Assembly (NCBI GenBank): GCA_034008185.1
Contig: CM067082.1
Coordinates: 129,333,988 to 129,397,987 of the forward strand
Direction of reading: 5' to 3'
Source of the DNA: Gorsachius magnificus
Lineage: Eukaryota > Chordata > Aves > Pelecaniformes > Ardeidae
DNA: 64,000 nt
In this document: one piece after another, positions 22,506 through 36,100 of the stretch
Layout: every line of letters begins with the position of its first letter
Position numbering within the stretch: the stretch's first letter is position 1
The notes under the pieces: generated by a model
Database searches by the model: none
What the model saw: the letters and a program-made list of their open reading frames with translations, nothing else
Told to the model about the DNA's origin: nothing
Made by a program: the position numbers and the translations under genes

Positions 22506-25449
22506 CCCCAGTTTATTACGGACATATTTAAAATAAAACAAAACCCAGCAGAGCAAATTGCTATGGAAAAGTCATGGATAAAGATCTTGATTTTTTCTTC
22601 AGTTGTTTTGCTGTCATATAAAATCTAAAGATTTAATGTTGGACAGGAGTGTTTCTTTGGCAGACATTCTTTAATCACAGGACAGAAAATGTTGAAATAC
22701 CTGTTGGAACTCCATCTTCTCGGGCTAACCTCCTGTTATTATTAAGGAAGAAAATGTTCTGTGGGATGTGATAAACTTAGCTCTTCATCTGCACTTCTAT
22801 GTTTTTCATAATAGCCTTCAGAAAAGCTGCATAAATCCTCACTTATGCTGTGTTTTGAAAGTAAGTCCAATGCATGATCCTATTGTGCGTACAGTTTAGT
22901 AGTGTAAAAGAACTCAAAAAAGTAGCCTTCACATTCATATGCAGTACCATGTTTCCACTCGGCATCTCAATTCGCATTTTAATAAACACATTAAGGGGGC
23001 TCACTTGTTGTTGGGCCCATGTTACATCTAATTTCTTATTGAGATGGTGAAGAAAAACAGTGTGTTTTGCTCTAAATTGTCAGTCAGTATATGAGCTCAG
23101 TCTGCCTCTTCTCAGTGCCATTTATATTAATAGGTATGATTATCCATGCAGGCCTTATTTTCAATGTACTGTGTTTATAGTCCCCATTTGTACATCTTGC
23201 TGGAGCTAACGTATTCATAATGATGTGGAACAGCTGGCCACAAACTGTTGTTTCTCATTAAAAAGACATGTTTCCTGAGCTTTTGGGGATTCTTTATACT
23301 AAACAATACATACTATTGACATTTTGCCCTTTTCATTTTCCTTTAGCTCTTCACTGCAGTGGGATATCTAGAGTTCAGGATTATAAAAGAAGACCTGAAG
23401 GGCTTTTGAGAGATAGAATGGAGGAGAAAGCTTCTTTGGGTCATTAAAGATCCCAGGGCACTCTCTCCAAAAAGAGTGTGGGAGTTATTATTGTCCTGGA
23501 CAGATTCCATCTTGTATAGCTGCATTGTAGGCTATTTCATCATGTATTTTCAACGAGGTAATCTCCCCTTGAAAGGTTGCTGTACTATGCTATTGAACCT
23601 ATAATGACCACTGTATTCTGCTCAAAGAATGATTTCACCCCAGAGGTGGACGGAGTGGTTTCTTATAGTGATTTCAACTAGGACAAGATAAATAATGAGT
23701 ACTGTACTAATTATACCAGAAGCTTGGTTTCCATTTATATTGCTCAGTATCATAGGAGGTCCACCTGAAGAATCATTAGTTTTGTTTTATTGGTTCAAAG
23801 ATTTTATGCTGTGATGTAATAGTTTTTGTGCTCATCTACTTAGTCTAAAATAGATTGCTTTTAGAATTTTCTCAGTTTGCAAAGAAGCAGATCTAAACTT
23901 GAAATCACTACTGTGATTTGAAGAGGTAAACATCATGGCACTAATGGGAAGGAGGTCTTGTGAAGTTTCCATTCAGCAGCTGATTGGAATCAATGGCCAA
24001 TTAGCAGAGTTTATGGTTCTGTACCAAAAGACTAACTGAAGTCTGCTACAAATTCAGAAGTCTGCAGCCAGCTTTTCATGTGTTGTGAACTGTGTGCCTG
24101 CTGTAAATTTTGATGCTGATTGTTTAATATTGGTTTATTTAATGGGAAGAAACAATCCAATGCATGCAGAATTATGTTATTCTATTTTAAGAGTGAGGAC
24201 TTAATATTAAGCTAAGAGTGGGGAAGAAATAAAGACAAGACTTTAGCATAATGTCCCAAATATGGTGATGGTGAAATCCAACGTGTTGTGGTGAAATCCA
24301 TGTATGTTTTCTTTATTCCATACTTATACACAGTGAAAATTGTCTCAGGCTTTCCTCAAGCTTGTGACCATTTGCGTGGTTATAGGTCTGCAAAAAGAAC
24401 TAAGGCTCTATGTGGAGGGTCAATGGTCGTGTTACACTGGGATGCACCATACAGAAACACATACTTCTGTGACTAAGTTGTAGTGAAAGTGTTTTATAGT
24501 ACTATTTTGTGTAGGAAAATACATATTTCCCAAGTACAAATTTTAGAGATTGAATAAACAAAAGATATGCTTGAAATACATTTCCAGCTGTATTAAGCTA
24601 GACATTTTGCATAAATTGTAGCTATGCATGGGATCAAACCATGCAGTGTGCTGAGTGTATTTTAAAATAGGTAAAGATTAACCAGCATACACATACAAAA
24701 GAGAGAACATTACCATATCCATGCATAACTTACTCAGGACTTGTTCACAATGCCTGCGGACTGAAGTCACTGCCTGATGCAAATATTATGAATGGCAGCA
24801 TCTACCCCAAAGAGAAATCATAGATGTGAAAGAGAAAGCAAAAAAGGGGAAAATCCTACTTTCAGCTTATGCTGTGCAAAGCTGCAAGAACTGCAGATTT
24901 AGGCAGAATTCTTCCCGATACTCTCTCTGCAATCATCACTTTCAGACTCTCCAGTCAGGGCTGTTACTTACACGTGTTGCAATATGCAATAGCACATTCT
25001 AGTTTATTACCATATTCTAACCCAATATAAGAATGTATTCAACCAGATGCATAAAAAATGTGACAGATATATATATTTACATGCAATTAAATATGCAAGG
25101 TTTTTGTATTGTGTTTAAGGAGGAGTAAGATTTAGCAAGCAACAAAAAATTCCATAAGGATTTGTGCTCTTGTTATGTGGGTAGCTTTTGTGTTCATCTC
25201 ATTTTGCTTTCATTTTGCTTTCAATTTGTGTTTGGCCAACCCTGAAGTTCAGAGCTATGGCATTTTTGCTATTTTTCTAAAAAAACCCCAAACAGATATT
25301 TGGGTTGACATGCCATCATCTGAATAAATCTTTAGCATGCCATCAATAGAACACACTTGAGACATATGAAGGAAAGTTTCTGAGAAGCAATGTCTGATAT
25401 TTTCTGATTTCAGAGAGTTTTATTTGCCATAGTGGTAACAGAGAGGGAT
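22506..25449. other. Non-coding DNA with a candidate conserved element
   Basis: No gene is recognised. 22960-23270 looks like a candidate conserved element (TTATATTAATAGG, CATTAATGATG-like cores). TGGTGAAATCCA occurs at 24269-24280 and 24289-24300 (spacing 20), and TTTTGCTTTCA is repeated near 25202-25223. Confidence 0.4.
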
Positions 25450-25795
25450 TCACAGAGCAATGGACACATATAGAGTCTGTCTGTCAGAGCCAGTTTTAGT
25501 TCCTTCCTTCCAGGGGTTCCAGAATGGTTGAGGAGCTTCTACATGGAGGTCTTCTATTGAGATATTTGGTGGGAGGGATCTTTGGCATGCCTTCCTGCAA
25601 GAGATGGGTTGAAGGTCCTGTATATTAGCATAGCTCTCACCACTTTGGCCCCTCACCCTGTGTACTTTGCAATTGGAGGTGGTTGTGCCATGCCAAAGTG
25701 CAACTTCTTGCAATTCTTGTGCCATTCCCTTTGCAACACATGTAGTTGAGAAACATGCTGATTCTTTTGCTGTGAGGTAGTCTCATACCAGTGGG
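25450..25795 (-). other. Unassigned open frame, coding-like
   Basis: On the - strand a frame is open for about 115 codons, ending at 25450; the first ATG gives 91 codons (25725-25450). The translation has mixed composition and a polar, protein-like look, with Trp, Cys and Pro spread along it. I cannot match it to a family. It ends about 300 bases before the LTR at 26085 but lies on the opposite strand. It may be a decayed pseudogene or chance. Confidence 0.22.
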
Positions 25796-26084
25796 GAGAA
25801 AATATGTCAGTGGTAAGGTAGTTGATGCAATCTGCTGTCAGCGAATTTAGAACTAAAAATGGATCCTGAAAGAACCCTGCATTTGATGTGTTCCTTCTTT
25901 CCCCTATATTGCCTCCCTCCCCTCATCTGAGATTCAAATCTGGCATAGAGTCAGGGCCGTTTTTGCTCAGAAAAGTGAATCTGTGGCTTGACCTGTAAGA
26001 AGTTATTCAGTTTGTATTTGCAAAAGTTATGAATTGTAAAAAAGAATACTGAGCATCAGTGTTTTCTCATGTGATCTTTCAAGT
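25796..26084. other. Non-coding DNA
   Basis: Nothing recognised between the - strand frame and the LTR. Confidence 0.4.
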
Positions 26085-26237
26085 TTGTGGGAGGGCTTGG
26101 CCCCAACAAGCAACCAACAACCTGCACAGCTTCTCATCACTCCCTACCCCCCCTCACCCTATCAGGGCAGGGGAGAAAAAAGGAACAGCAGGGACAGAGC
26201 AGTAGGAGGTGCTCCATGCTGGCAGAGGTCCACCCCA

Positions 26238-26326
26238 GAAGGGACTGTGGTCTGTGGATAACCCACGCAGAAGCAGCTGCTTCCCTGAAGGGACTGTGGC
26301 TTGTGGATAGCCCATGCCAGAGCAGC
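26238..26326 (+). repeat. Two-copy internal LTR repeat, period 49
   Basis: GAAGGGACTGTGGTCTGTGG (26238-26257) recurs at 26287 with small changes, each followed by ATA-CCCA and AGCAG. Longer LTRs of this type, as I remember them, carry many such units. Confidence 0.8.
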
Positions 26327-26603
26327 AGAGCAGAGGAAACTAGTAGAAGGAAGGAGCAGTGGAAGAAAGGAGTGAGAAACAAGGAGAGGCTGAAAGAAGC
26401 CACTGCACCCTCATCCCAACCTCTTGCATTGTTGCTGCCAAAGGGACTAAGTGTAGATTGTGGCAATAACATGGAGGAGATGAGCAAGTGGAGGGGAGCA
26501 GAGGTGTCAGTAGTGAAGCTGAGCCTGGGAAAGGGGGAGAAAGTTTTTTTCCCCCAAGTGTTTAAGTGTTTGTTGTCTTTGTTTCCCAAACCCCAAATCA
26601 GTA

Positions 26604-26609
26604 ATTAAA
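26604..26609 (+). promoter_or_regulatory. ATTAAA polyadenylation-type signal in LTR
   Basis: ATTAAA lies in the expected R-region setting, upstream of the GTTTTGCCTGTCAC block. Its use is inferred. Confidence 0.4.
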
Positions 26610-26803
26610 TATTTCAAATTAAGTTAAATTCTTCAATTCTGTTTTGCCTGTCACAGTACTTGGTGAGTGATTTCCCTGTCTTTTTTTTAACCCATGAGTT
26701 TTCTCTCTCTTATTATTCTTATTTTCTCCCCTGCCCCTCTGGGGGAGGGGAGTGACTGAGTGGCAGTGTGGTTGCTTGGCTGCTAGCTGGGATCAACTCA
26801 CCA

Positions 26804-29800
26804 GAGCAGTTCCAGAATCCAAGATTAGATTATGGCTTTCTATATTCTGTTGTAGTTGTATGTGTTACAGACAGTATGGCAAATCTTTTGCTTTTAATTT
26901 TCACTTGTTTCAAGTAACTAGGAAGGTTCATTTTTGTCATTAAAACATTGCAATTTCTCTATACATACGTGGATCTTAACACACTGCAGCTATAACAGCA
27001 AAGGAAGGTATTTTTTTCAGGGAGACTAATTCAGCTACATTATCTCTCTTGCCAAGAGAGGTCTGTAGTTATTCAGGAGAGATAAGATTTAGGTCTAAAA
27101 CTCTAAAATCTACTATATCACATAATCCTGAAATAGAATTCAGCTCCTAAAATATGCATATATTATGTATTATACTTAGTTTTGGAATCTTGACTATATT
27201 TTTTGCTGTGTTGCCTTCTGTTGCAAGTGATTTATTTGCAGATTCACTAACCTAGAACACCCAACTCTGCTATTTTTCTATGTAGACTAAAGAGTTTTGC
27301 CCTTTTTATACCAATCTGCAGGGAATCTTAAGAAACACTGCTTTTTTTCTGTGTGTATTGTTTTTAATAATGGCAGACTGAAGGCTCAGGGAGTGGAGAT
27401 TTTTATGGAATCAGAATGTGATTTGCATGTCTTATAGGAAGTTGCTCTGCATTAAAATGTTTCAGTCATCTTTGTTTCCCTGACTTCTCTCATAATTTGG
27501 ATTATCTGAATACAGATGGCTGACGTGCTTACAAGAATTCTAAACAAATAGTTCCACAAGATCATAGAAGTTTTTCTCTGTATTAATCTTCTCTAAATGC
27601 CTCTATTTTTTTCTATTTCCTATATTGTCCTTTTCCTAACATTCTCACCATTCAAATCCCCCCTCATGACGGTGTAACATTGTTTACATAATGATCATTG
27701 AATAGAAAGGGAAGCCAAGAAATCCTGCCGAAGAATCAATGAGTGTTAATACTATATACTCATTGTTAATTGCTATAGATTAATTTTATACCCTTTTTGC
27801 TCATCCTGTTTTCTGCCTTTCAGGCCATTAACTCTTTAAAAAACTCCCAACTTTGGCATAGATATACAGTGGCTGGAAACAGGCTTAATTTTCTCTGTAG
27901 GGTGGCCTCTAGCACTAGCCAAGATGGAACTAACTGGTGTGGAAATAACATGTGACCAGCTTTGCACAATGCTTTGCACAATGTATCTCAAGGGTTCAAA
28001 TGTTTTTGGTGTTTTTCCCCACTGTGAGCAATAAGGTGAAACAGTCATAATGATGTTATTTGTTGTAGGCCAGAATAATATCAAGACAAAATTGCTCTCC
28101 AGTGGGAGAAGCGAACTTTTGGTGAGCATTATGTGGAGAACCAGACATAATTAATTACAATAAAATAATGATACTTTATCAGTCTATGATCCTATTTGGA
28201 AGACAAGCACTTTTTTATATACAGTGATAGGAAAATAAGGAGAACACTAGGAAGAGGAGCTCTCCTCTTAGTATCTTAACACAGAAATAAGAAATGTATG
28301 CTTAGCATGACATTCCAGGTATGTACACATAGAGGAATAAATACCATATACCATGGGTTACATTTTTCTCATATTTGACCACGCCTCTTTCATCAGTAAA
28401 TCTGGTCTTATACATTCACTTAATTTTAGGCATGGGAGTCCCTTTTCCTGTTAATTTTGGCATTAAGCATATACACTTGATTATGTAGAGGTGCACTTAA
28501 GAATTGGCATGAGGTGGCTGAATCTTAAAAGATTAATTCGTGAAACAAAGCATTCACTTCTGTAATAAATATATGCACCTTAAGAATGGATACAGTACTG
28601 CCTGTATATCTCCAGTTTAGTTTCTTGACTAATGAATGTTTCTATTGTACTGTAGTTATCTGTATTGGAGAGATCTAAATTCGTGCTGGGGTACTAGGAG
28701 GTGTTAAGAAGATTTCTGTATTTGTAGGTTAGTCAAAGCGGAGGGGAGAGTGTCAGGCCTGAACAGAGGGCAATTATGATAGCTATGCCTGGAAAATTCA
28801 GTCCAGAGGTTGAGACAATTTCTGTGACCATTGTCCAGGATGACAATCAGTTTGGCTCTTTCGGCTAAAAAGTCAGAATGATTTTTCCATCCAGGTCACT
28901 GTCCTCAGAAAGCTGTTTTATTGAATTGAAAAGTTTTCAACATGTATTTTTAGGAGTTGCATCAGAAGTCTGGGATTATTTAACAATTTTCAATTGAAGT
29001 CCTATAAATGGATAAATTAAAAGACAACAGCTTAAGAATGTTAATTCTCGGCTGTGTTATTTGGGGAAACTATTTATAATTTGGGAGCTACATAAAATCC
29101 TTAGATTGTTCATTAATTTGGCATTCAAAGTCTTGTAATCATCTTTCACCCCAAACTTTTTGTGGCGATTCTTATTTGCTTGCACAGTCACTTGAGATGT
29201 CAGTTATTCTTAAAACAAATACATTAAGCAGCTTGGAAGATAACAGGCATTATTGTTATGAGCAAGTCAAGTCATTAAATCACTATCAGGTTAGCAAGGA
29301 AGGTATGATGTTTGTGATGACATTAAGATGAGAAGGAAAATTATGATAATCTGAACAGTGACTGCATAAACAATTCGTATTGTATACACTGTACTTAGGA
29401 AACCAATACAAATTTAATGTAATCAGTGATAAAAATGCAAACAAAAGTAAATAAAAAAACTCAGATGTACTTCTACAGAAATAGAAAATGGATGCTGAAG
29501 CAGAGATATGTGAACAAGATTCTAGTGCCCTATTCAATAAAGATTAATATTATTTTGTTTAAATAGAGCTCTCTAGAATAACCCTGGATATTTAATGTAG
29601 CAACTCTGTTGACAGATTTCTTCTTTACAAATTTCCATGCAACAAAGAATTTGACAATTTTAAGATGAAAGTGTGTATGTGAATGATTGGAAGAGTGGCC
29701 CCAGGAGACAAAATTTTTGAGTTTAATCTTTCTCTGCTACTGGTTTGCTCTTTTCTTGGGCAAATCGTGACAAATATAATCCAGAGCACCAAGGTATTGA

Positions 29801-30099
29801 CTTTTTAAGCAGCACAAGCTATAAGTTCCTATTGCTTTTAGTGAGTATTGGGTGCTTGAATGGTTGGGTAAAACACACTTGATTGGAAAAGGCAGGTTCT
29901 TAGAAAATTGCTGGGAATATTAAACATGCTCTGGATGGCAATCCTGGATAATTATCCTCCTTCTATCTCTATTCAACCAACCATAAAACATTTATGCAGA
30001 GTCAAAACTCTTGAATGGTGACTACAATGCCCAAACTGATGCATGTGTTCAGTCACTAGAGTGCAGCGGTGATTTCAGCTGACTTCTAACATAAACTAG
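26804..30099. other. Unique AT-rich non-coding DNA
   Basis: No gene or named repeat is recognised. TTTGCACAATG is present twice in tandem at 27961-27983. Frames such as 27836-28129 (-) show no known motif. Confidence 0.45.
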
Positions 30100-30155
30100 A
30101 GGAAAAAAATGGGAACTGATAGAATTACACTGGTGTAAAAGAGTTCAGAAGATAC
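30100..30155. repeat. Possible palindromic MITE fragment
   Basis: The centre TTACACTGGTGTAA (30125-30138) is palindromic, and GAGTTCAGAAG follows. This recalls the centre and flank of the repeat at 52321-52426. The match is short. Confidence 0.25.
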
Positions 30156-33100
30156 AATTGCTTGGGAATCTTCTGTCAGTGTTGAAGCATTGCTTGAAAT
30201 GACAATTTATTGAAAGTAATCATTTGGCAGTGGTTTTTGGTATTTTTTAGTATATTAACATAACGGTTTCAAAGCAACTTTCCTTTAGGAAGTGTTCAGG
30301 TCAAAATTATTTTCTAGTCAAGACTGCAGATATGCTGAGCATAAATATTTAAATTCTATGATTAGATGTTGACGGCCTAAATTATCCTCCTCCTTTTGTT
30401 GTATTCAGAACTGGTAAAATTTGTAATTTGGTCTCCCACAGAATGAGTGATTGCCCTAATCATTTACACATACAGTCTGTTACTCCTACTGGAATTTTTC
30501 TTTTTTTTTGTACATAATAAATAGTACAGTTCAGGTCTGTATTTTAACAGAATAGAGTAACCATTGGGTTGAGATTCTTTTTCTCTTGAGTGCGTAATAG
30601 TATACTTAAAGTAGATAAGTGACAAGATGTAAGGCATTCTGCAGAATAGCTGGGTTGTTGGCCAACTCAGATTCAACTCTTCTCTAATGTGTCAAAAATT
30701 CTATCATATCCCAAATGAATGCCCTAACAACCATCAAGGCAATATAATCTTGTTTCCTAAAACTGTTCATGTATTACGGTTCATCTGACAAAAATATGAC
30801 TACCCAAAATACACCAGAAGCTAGGAGAAAGATCTAGCCCAAATGGTAAAATGATCATATTCATCTCTTTTTGTTTTGAAATTTACCAATGAAGAGATCA
30901 CATTTTTCACAGCAACTTTGCTCAGTTTTTCTCACAACTAATTTAAGCTGTTGATCCTTTCTTAAAAGTCTTTCACCCTGATCACCACTTTTCCATCTTT
31001 GACAGTTTGGACGTCAAAAAAGAAATCCTGAGGTGATGTACAGTATAGCAGTATACCTGTACAGGTGAAATTTCCACCACTGTAATTAGTAACATCACTG
31101 CAATCTCCCAGCATAGATGGTGCAGTTATAATGTGGGACTTCAGCTGCTGATTTAATCTTAAGTGACATTGATATAACTATTCTATTCCAAATTCTCTTA
31201 ACGCAGACCTGCCTTAAATTTGTCAAATCAGTCAGCAGTTTCTGCAGGTTGAAAAGACATCCTTGGAAAATGATGGCTTGAAAAAGGAAAAGTAATCATT
31301 TGCCAAGCCTTAATGGCTATTCTGGTGGCCCAGATCAAGGTGACAAAACAAATGTTCTGAGAACAGGCTTTTACCTAAAGTTGAAGGTAAAAGTAAATGT
31401 TCTGAAGCAATAATTTTGCAGTTAAGAGCCAGCTCATTCTATAGTCTTTCACGCTAAGATGGAGTGCCTTTTTTTTTTTTTTTTTCTTAATAAAATCTGA
31501 ATATTAGGTCCACACTATTCAGAGCTCAAGGACTTGTCATTTGAAGTAGAATTGATTGATCTGCCCAAAACAAATATACTTTTCTGACAAAGTGCTAATA
31601 AACCCCTTCTGGCAGTCACGGAGTGCTTCTTTCAAGATCTTACTGTTTGTTTTTTGAAGTGATGAAATTTACAGAGAACTGTTATAAGGTTCTAATTGAA
31701 TTTCACAGAAGTAGCCCTGGTGTGACCCAAAATGGGGGAAAAAAAAAAATCCTCAAAGCTAGTCTCTGTGAACCAATGATTAAAAACACTAAATGGGAAA
31801 GCGAGGATCAAGCTAGAAATAATCAACGTGAGACTTAATGAAGATTTTTGAGATAAGTTAAGGTTGATAATGTCTACAAGATATAAGCCAGATGAAAAGA
31901 TTCACAACAACAGAAAAGTGTTTATTAAAACACCTTTTAAGACACCTTGGGAAATAACAAAAGCTGCCTTTAAGGTTTCCTATTAAAGTAAAGACTGGGT
32001 GAATTAGATAATTTTGCCACCTGCAGCTTTAACAAAACTTTTTGCCTAGCTCTTATTGCAAGGTTTAGTTGACTTTGAAGAACTTTAACAATCATTGTCA
32101 TAAAGCTTTTTCTGAAGTTGGTGACTAAAGGACTACATAAATCCTATTTTCAATAACTTTAAACAGACATGAAGTGAGGTAACAAACTCTCCTGGTTGTG
32201 TCAGAGCAATTTATAAGTCTCATAGTAGCTTTCTGATCAAGCTAGATAAAGGTATGAAAGCTAACTTTGAAATTTCTTAGGCTATATGTAGACTTTTCCT
32301 ATGTTTTGGAGATCTATCATGTCAGTTCCCGGTCCATGACATGGCCCTTGCTGTACTCCAAATCCATGCTGGGGAATGATCTGAACATAGGATAGCTTTG
32401 CCCTCCTGGGCACTTGAAGAGTCAGCACGACTGTACAAGCTCAAAGTATGTTAGAGACAAATTCTTTGCCACACCTAGTAAAGATTTTAACTTTGTATTG
32501 GAACTGGAAGACATTTGCAAATAAGACAAAGTCAGTGCTGAAATCTGGAATGATTATTAGTTACTGGAACAATGATGGTGTCTGGGAGTCACAGCCTCCA
32601 GTGAGGTGTCTACTATACTAGGTGTTGTACAACAGACAAACAACCCAAGATATACATTTCCTTGTGACTGGTACAAAAGCCTTTAACTCCTCTGATGTAA
32701 TTTCAAGATACAAAATGATTTATTCCCAGTCTTCTGTTTTGGTTAACAAAGGGAACACATTAGAAAGTATTCCTTTGTGCCTAGCACTAACTGAAATATG
32801 AGGTATTACAAAGAATTAGCTGTCTGCAGAGTTGAGTAACATGATTAACTTAGCCTAGGAAAGCAGGTAAATAACAAGGTGAATGGCTATGTGCATTGGT
32901 TGCCACTTTTCACAGAGCTGACAGGAGGTGAGCTAGCTTTGAGGCTGAGCGGCAGGAACTAGAGTAGGTACAGTTTTCACCAGTGTACTTGTACAGTTTC
33001 CAGGCATGAGCTGGCTTGTGTCCTGTTAGTTCAGGGTATGGCTAAAGCTGGTACCATTGTGTGCTACTAAGTATGCCTAACAAAGTCATTGCTTATTAGT

Positions 33101-36100
33101 TATCTTGCTATACATCAACTGTGTGAGACAATGATATTAAATAATCATCAGCATAACCTTTCTATCAGCCTCTGGTCAATTGTACTTTTTTGGTGCAGTC
33201 ATTACAACTGTCATTCAGTCCTTGACTTAAGGGCTCAGCAGCTGCAATACTCTGTTTTTAAGTCTGCCTCTTAAATTAGGTGGAAATTCATACTGGTCTA
33301 GAGATGGTGTCTGAATTTCTGAGCTACAGAGAGAGAGACATATGTTCTTTTAAGTCTGCAGTTTTTGCCTGGCGGTTTCTGTCAGTAGATTGAGGAATTT
33401 CGTTTTCACCTGCAACATCCTCACTTTTCTTGGGCCATAAAAGGTCTTGCTGATTTGAAAAACTGATTTTGGATTTTGTTCTCAAGATTGGCAAAGGAAA
33501 TAGCTTATGTATGCTGACCTTTATGACAGCCTGTGAAGCCTCTGCATTTGAGCTGATGCCTGAGAAAAACTGAGGTAAAGAGATGGCACAGGAATGGATT
33601 TTTCACTGTGGGAAAATGAGCTTTGTGTGTGAGAAAGTGGAAAATGTATGGTTTTGAGCAGAGAATGCCTGTTCATTTGCTTTTTGTGCTTCTGTTAGGC
33701 TTCAGTCTAATTACATTGTCAAGGGCAGCTAGAACTTAGGACCTTCATCCTAATGTTTGGTAGGCTGACATAAATAAAACAAATAACTACACCATTTTGC
33801 TAATGCTGTATGAGGCAGTATTCTCTCAAGCTTTGTCATGTCTCAAAGTTTTCTACTTCAGCACGAACAGACTATCATCACTTATCTCAATTTGTATCAC
33901 GCCTACTGAAGCCAGGCAACGGGGGGAGGCTATAAGGGACGCTTGCTGTACTTTCAGCATCCCTCACCTTCATTTTACTACTTTATGTAGCTCTCCTCCA
34001 CTCTTCCCCTGACAGTGCAGCACCAGTGAAGCTAAATATCTGACTGGATAAACATTATTGGTGATTTAAATATTTAACCATTTCACTACATTTTGTGGCA
34101 GTTTTATGGAAATCCTATTGCTTATTGAAGTGTAGTATGCTATTTGTGTGTGTGTTTTATCAGATGGCAATATAAATCTCACTCCAGTGCTGCTGAATTG
34201 AGATACATAAATATTGTGGTTATAGCTATGCTTGCAATACTCACACTGTAAAGCTAAAAGCCTTCTTTAGCAACTTGGTTGTCTTATAAACCAAGAAAGT
34301 AAATCTGATTTAAATTAATTAATAAAAGAATAAATTAATTTAAATACTATTTGACATTAAGGAAGTATGCTAATTGATGGCTAATTTTCTCTTTATATCT
34401 TGTTTCATGTCAGTTAGATACCCATATTTCATTGCTAATAATATATTAATTTTATACGTATTGGTGATGCAATTTTGAGGATATTATGATAGCAACTGAA
34501 TTTTCTTGTGAATGGATTAAATCATAAAAAGGGTCCTTGTAGCAGTCAATTGATTCTTACTGTACAATAAATGCCTGTTAACTGAAGTGCAAATTAAATA
34601 CTTATTTGCAACACATAATAAAAAGCATTAAGTATAAAAAAAACCTGGGCTACATTATGGACTCACAATGTGGAACCAAAAATAGGCAGCTTCAGAGCAT
34701 GTTAAATACCCTTAGCAACCTGCTAAAATATGACATGGGAAACAGTTTACACTTGAGCAATTATCTGATAAGAACCAGTACTCACAGTGAACCTACTGCA
34801 GTATGTGTACACAGATAGTTTATATATACTTGAGCATGTGTACAGACCCACAGAATGGCACAGTATATGTCTGCTTCTATATGTACATAATAAAACAAGA
34901 GTTCATAATATGTAGGAAAATTCAGTAGGCATATAAAAAATAGAGATGGCAGATAATAGAGGAGTTGAATAAAGAATGTTTTAGTCTACATTTACAGTGA
35001 TGGAGATTTCCTGTAAAGTCAATGGAAGTATAATGAAATGCAGCTGAAGTGGTGAGTTAAGTGGTGAATTAAGTCAAAGCATTATTGACAATGGCAATTT
35101 ATTTCTTCCCACTCATTTAATGCAAATAAAATAAATATAAAATAAACATACTTTCATATATTAGCATTTATTCAACTTTTTTAGTCTATCTTTTCAGACT
35201 CAAAGAATATTTTCTGTTCCTTTGGCACATTGTCCCCCTAGATTACTGGAGCTGCCATTCAAGGAAAGTTTCCAAAGTAGTCTGACATCTTTGATTATCC
35301 AGCTTTTTGAGCCAGGCCAAGTTCTCAGCTGGCATAAATCAGCATAGCCCCTCTGAAACAGCGCAGTGCTGAGTTTCATCAGCTGGAGATCTGGACCTGC
35401 AAGATCCATGGTTTTCTCCTTTATATATATTTTCTTTTTGTTGTTCCAGCTGTTAAATTAAGGGAAAAAAAATGCATCTTTTTTTTTTTTGCCCTGTTTG
35501 TCTGTCTGATTCTTTGTCTCCAAAGAAATGAAAATAAGATCTTGTAAAAGAAAGTAGGTAGTCATAACTAGAGGTGGTACTACCCACTTTGCTGCTACAA
35601 TATTCAATAAACTTCATTGAAAATGTAGAAATTATAGCCACTGATTATTTGTTAAGAAATAATCAGAGGAATTCCAAAGGGGTGATTATATTTAGGAGGA
35701 GATAACCGCCTTTTATAAAAAATTAGAGCAGCCGTTAGTTGATCTGATTATGTTAGCTGCCAAAAAAAACCACAGGGAAGTCCTTTCACTCCATCTGTGC
35801 AGCCAGAAAGATGAGAATTGGCATGGGAGCTGTTACTCTGGCTCAACATTCCTTTATACTGAGACAAACCTCTTGTGATTACTCATGAAGGTTTGAGAAT
35901 AAGTTCGATGGGAAACTGATTTCTCTTCCCAGTTATAATTTAAAGATATAGACAAATATTGTCACAGTTGGATGGGAATTCTAAAACCTGGAAACAGCAA
36001 ACTAGAATAAAATTGTAGCAGTCTGCTAAGCAAAGCTAAAGCAACAGCCCTAATTTATTTCTGTGTGAGTATAAACATATTATCTACAAATGACACAGTT

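Larger units (their letters stand above)
26085..26803 (+). mobile_element. Avian ERVL-type LTR, probably solo
   Basis: The 3' part carries the ordered blocks I know from Neoaves LTRs: an ATTAAA polyadenylation-type signal (26604-26609), GTTTTGCCTGTCACAGTA (26641-26658), TGGTGAGTGATTTCCCTGTC (26661-26680), AACCCATGAGTTTTC (26690-26704), a CTCCCC/GGGGAG hairpin (about 26726-26751) and a tail ending in ACTCACCA (26796-26803). The middle holds two GAAGGGACTGTGG...CCCA units. No gag or pol is seen on either side, so it is probably a solo LTR. The 5' boundary is uncertain: the first 100 bases look like a reversed copy of the last 90. It is non-coding; a 173-codon + frame and a 150-codon - frame inside it are shadows of GC-richer DNA. 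Confidence 0.72.

Noticed and set aside
26087..26608. 173-codon + frame and 150-codon - frame
   Set aside because: Both lie inside the LTR and have low-complexity, shadow-like composition. The LTR explains the sequence.
34990..35035. TGTAAAGTCAATGGAAGTAT as another MITE piece
   Set aside because: One short block only. It cannot be told from chance.
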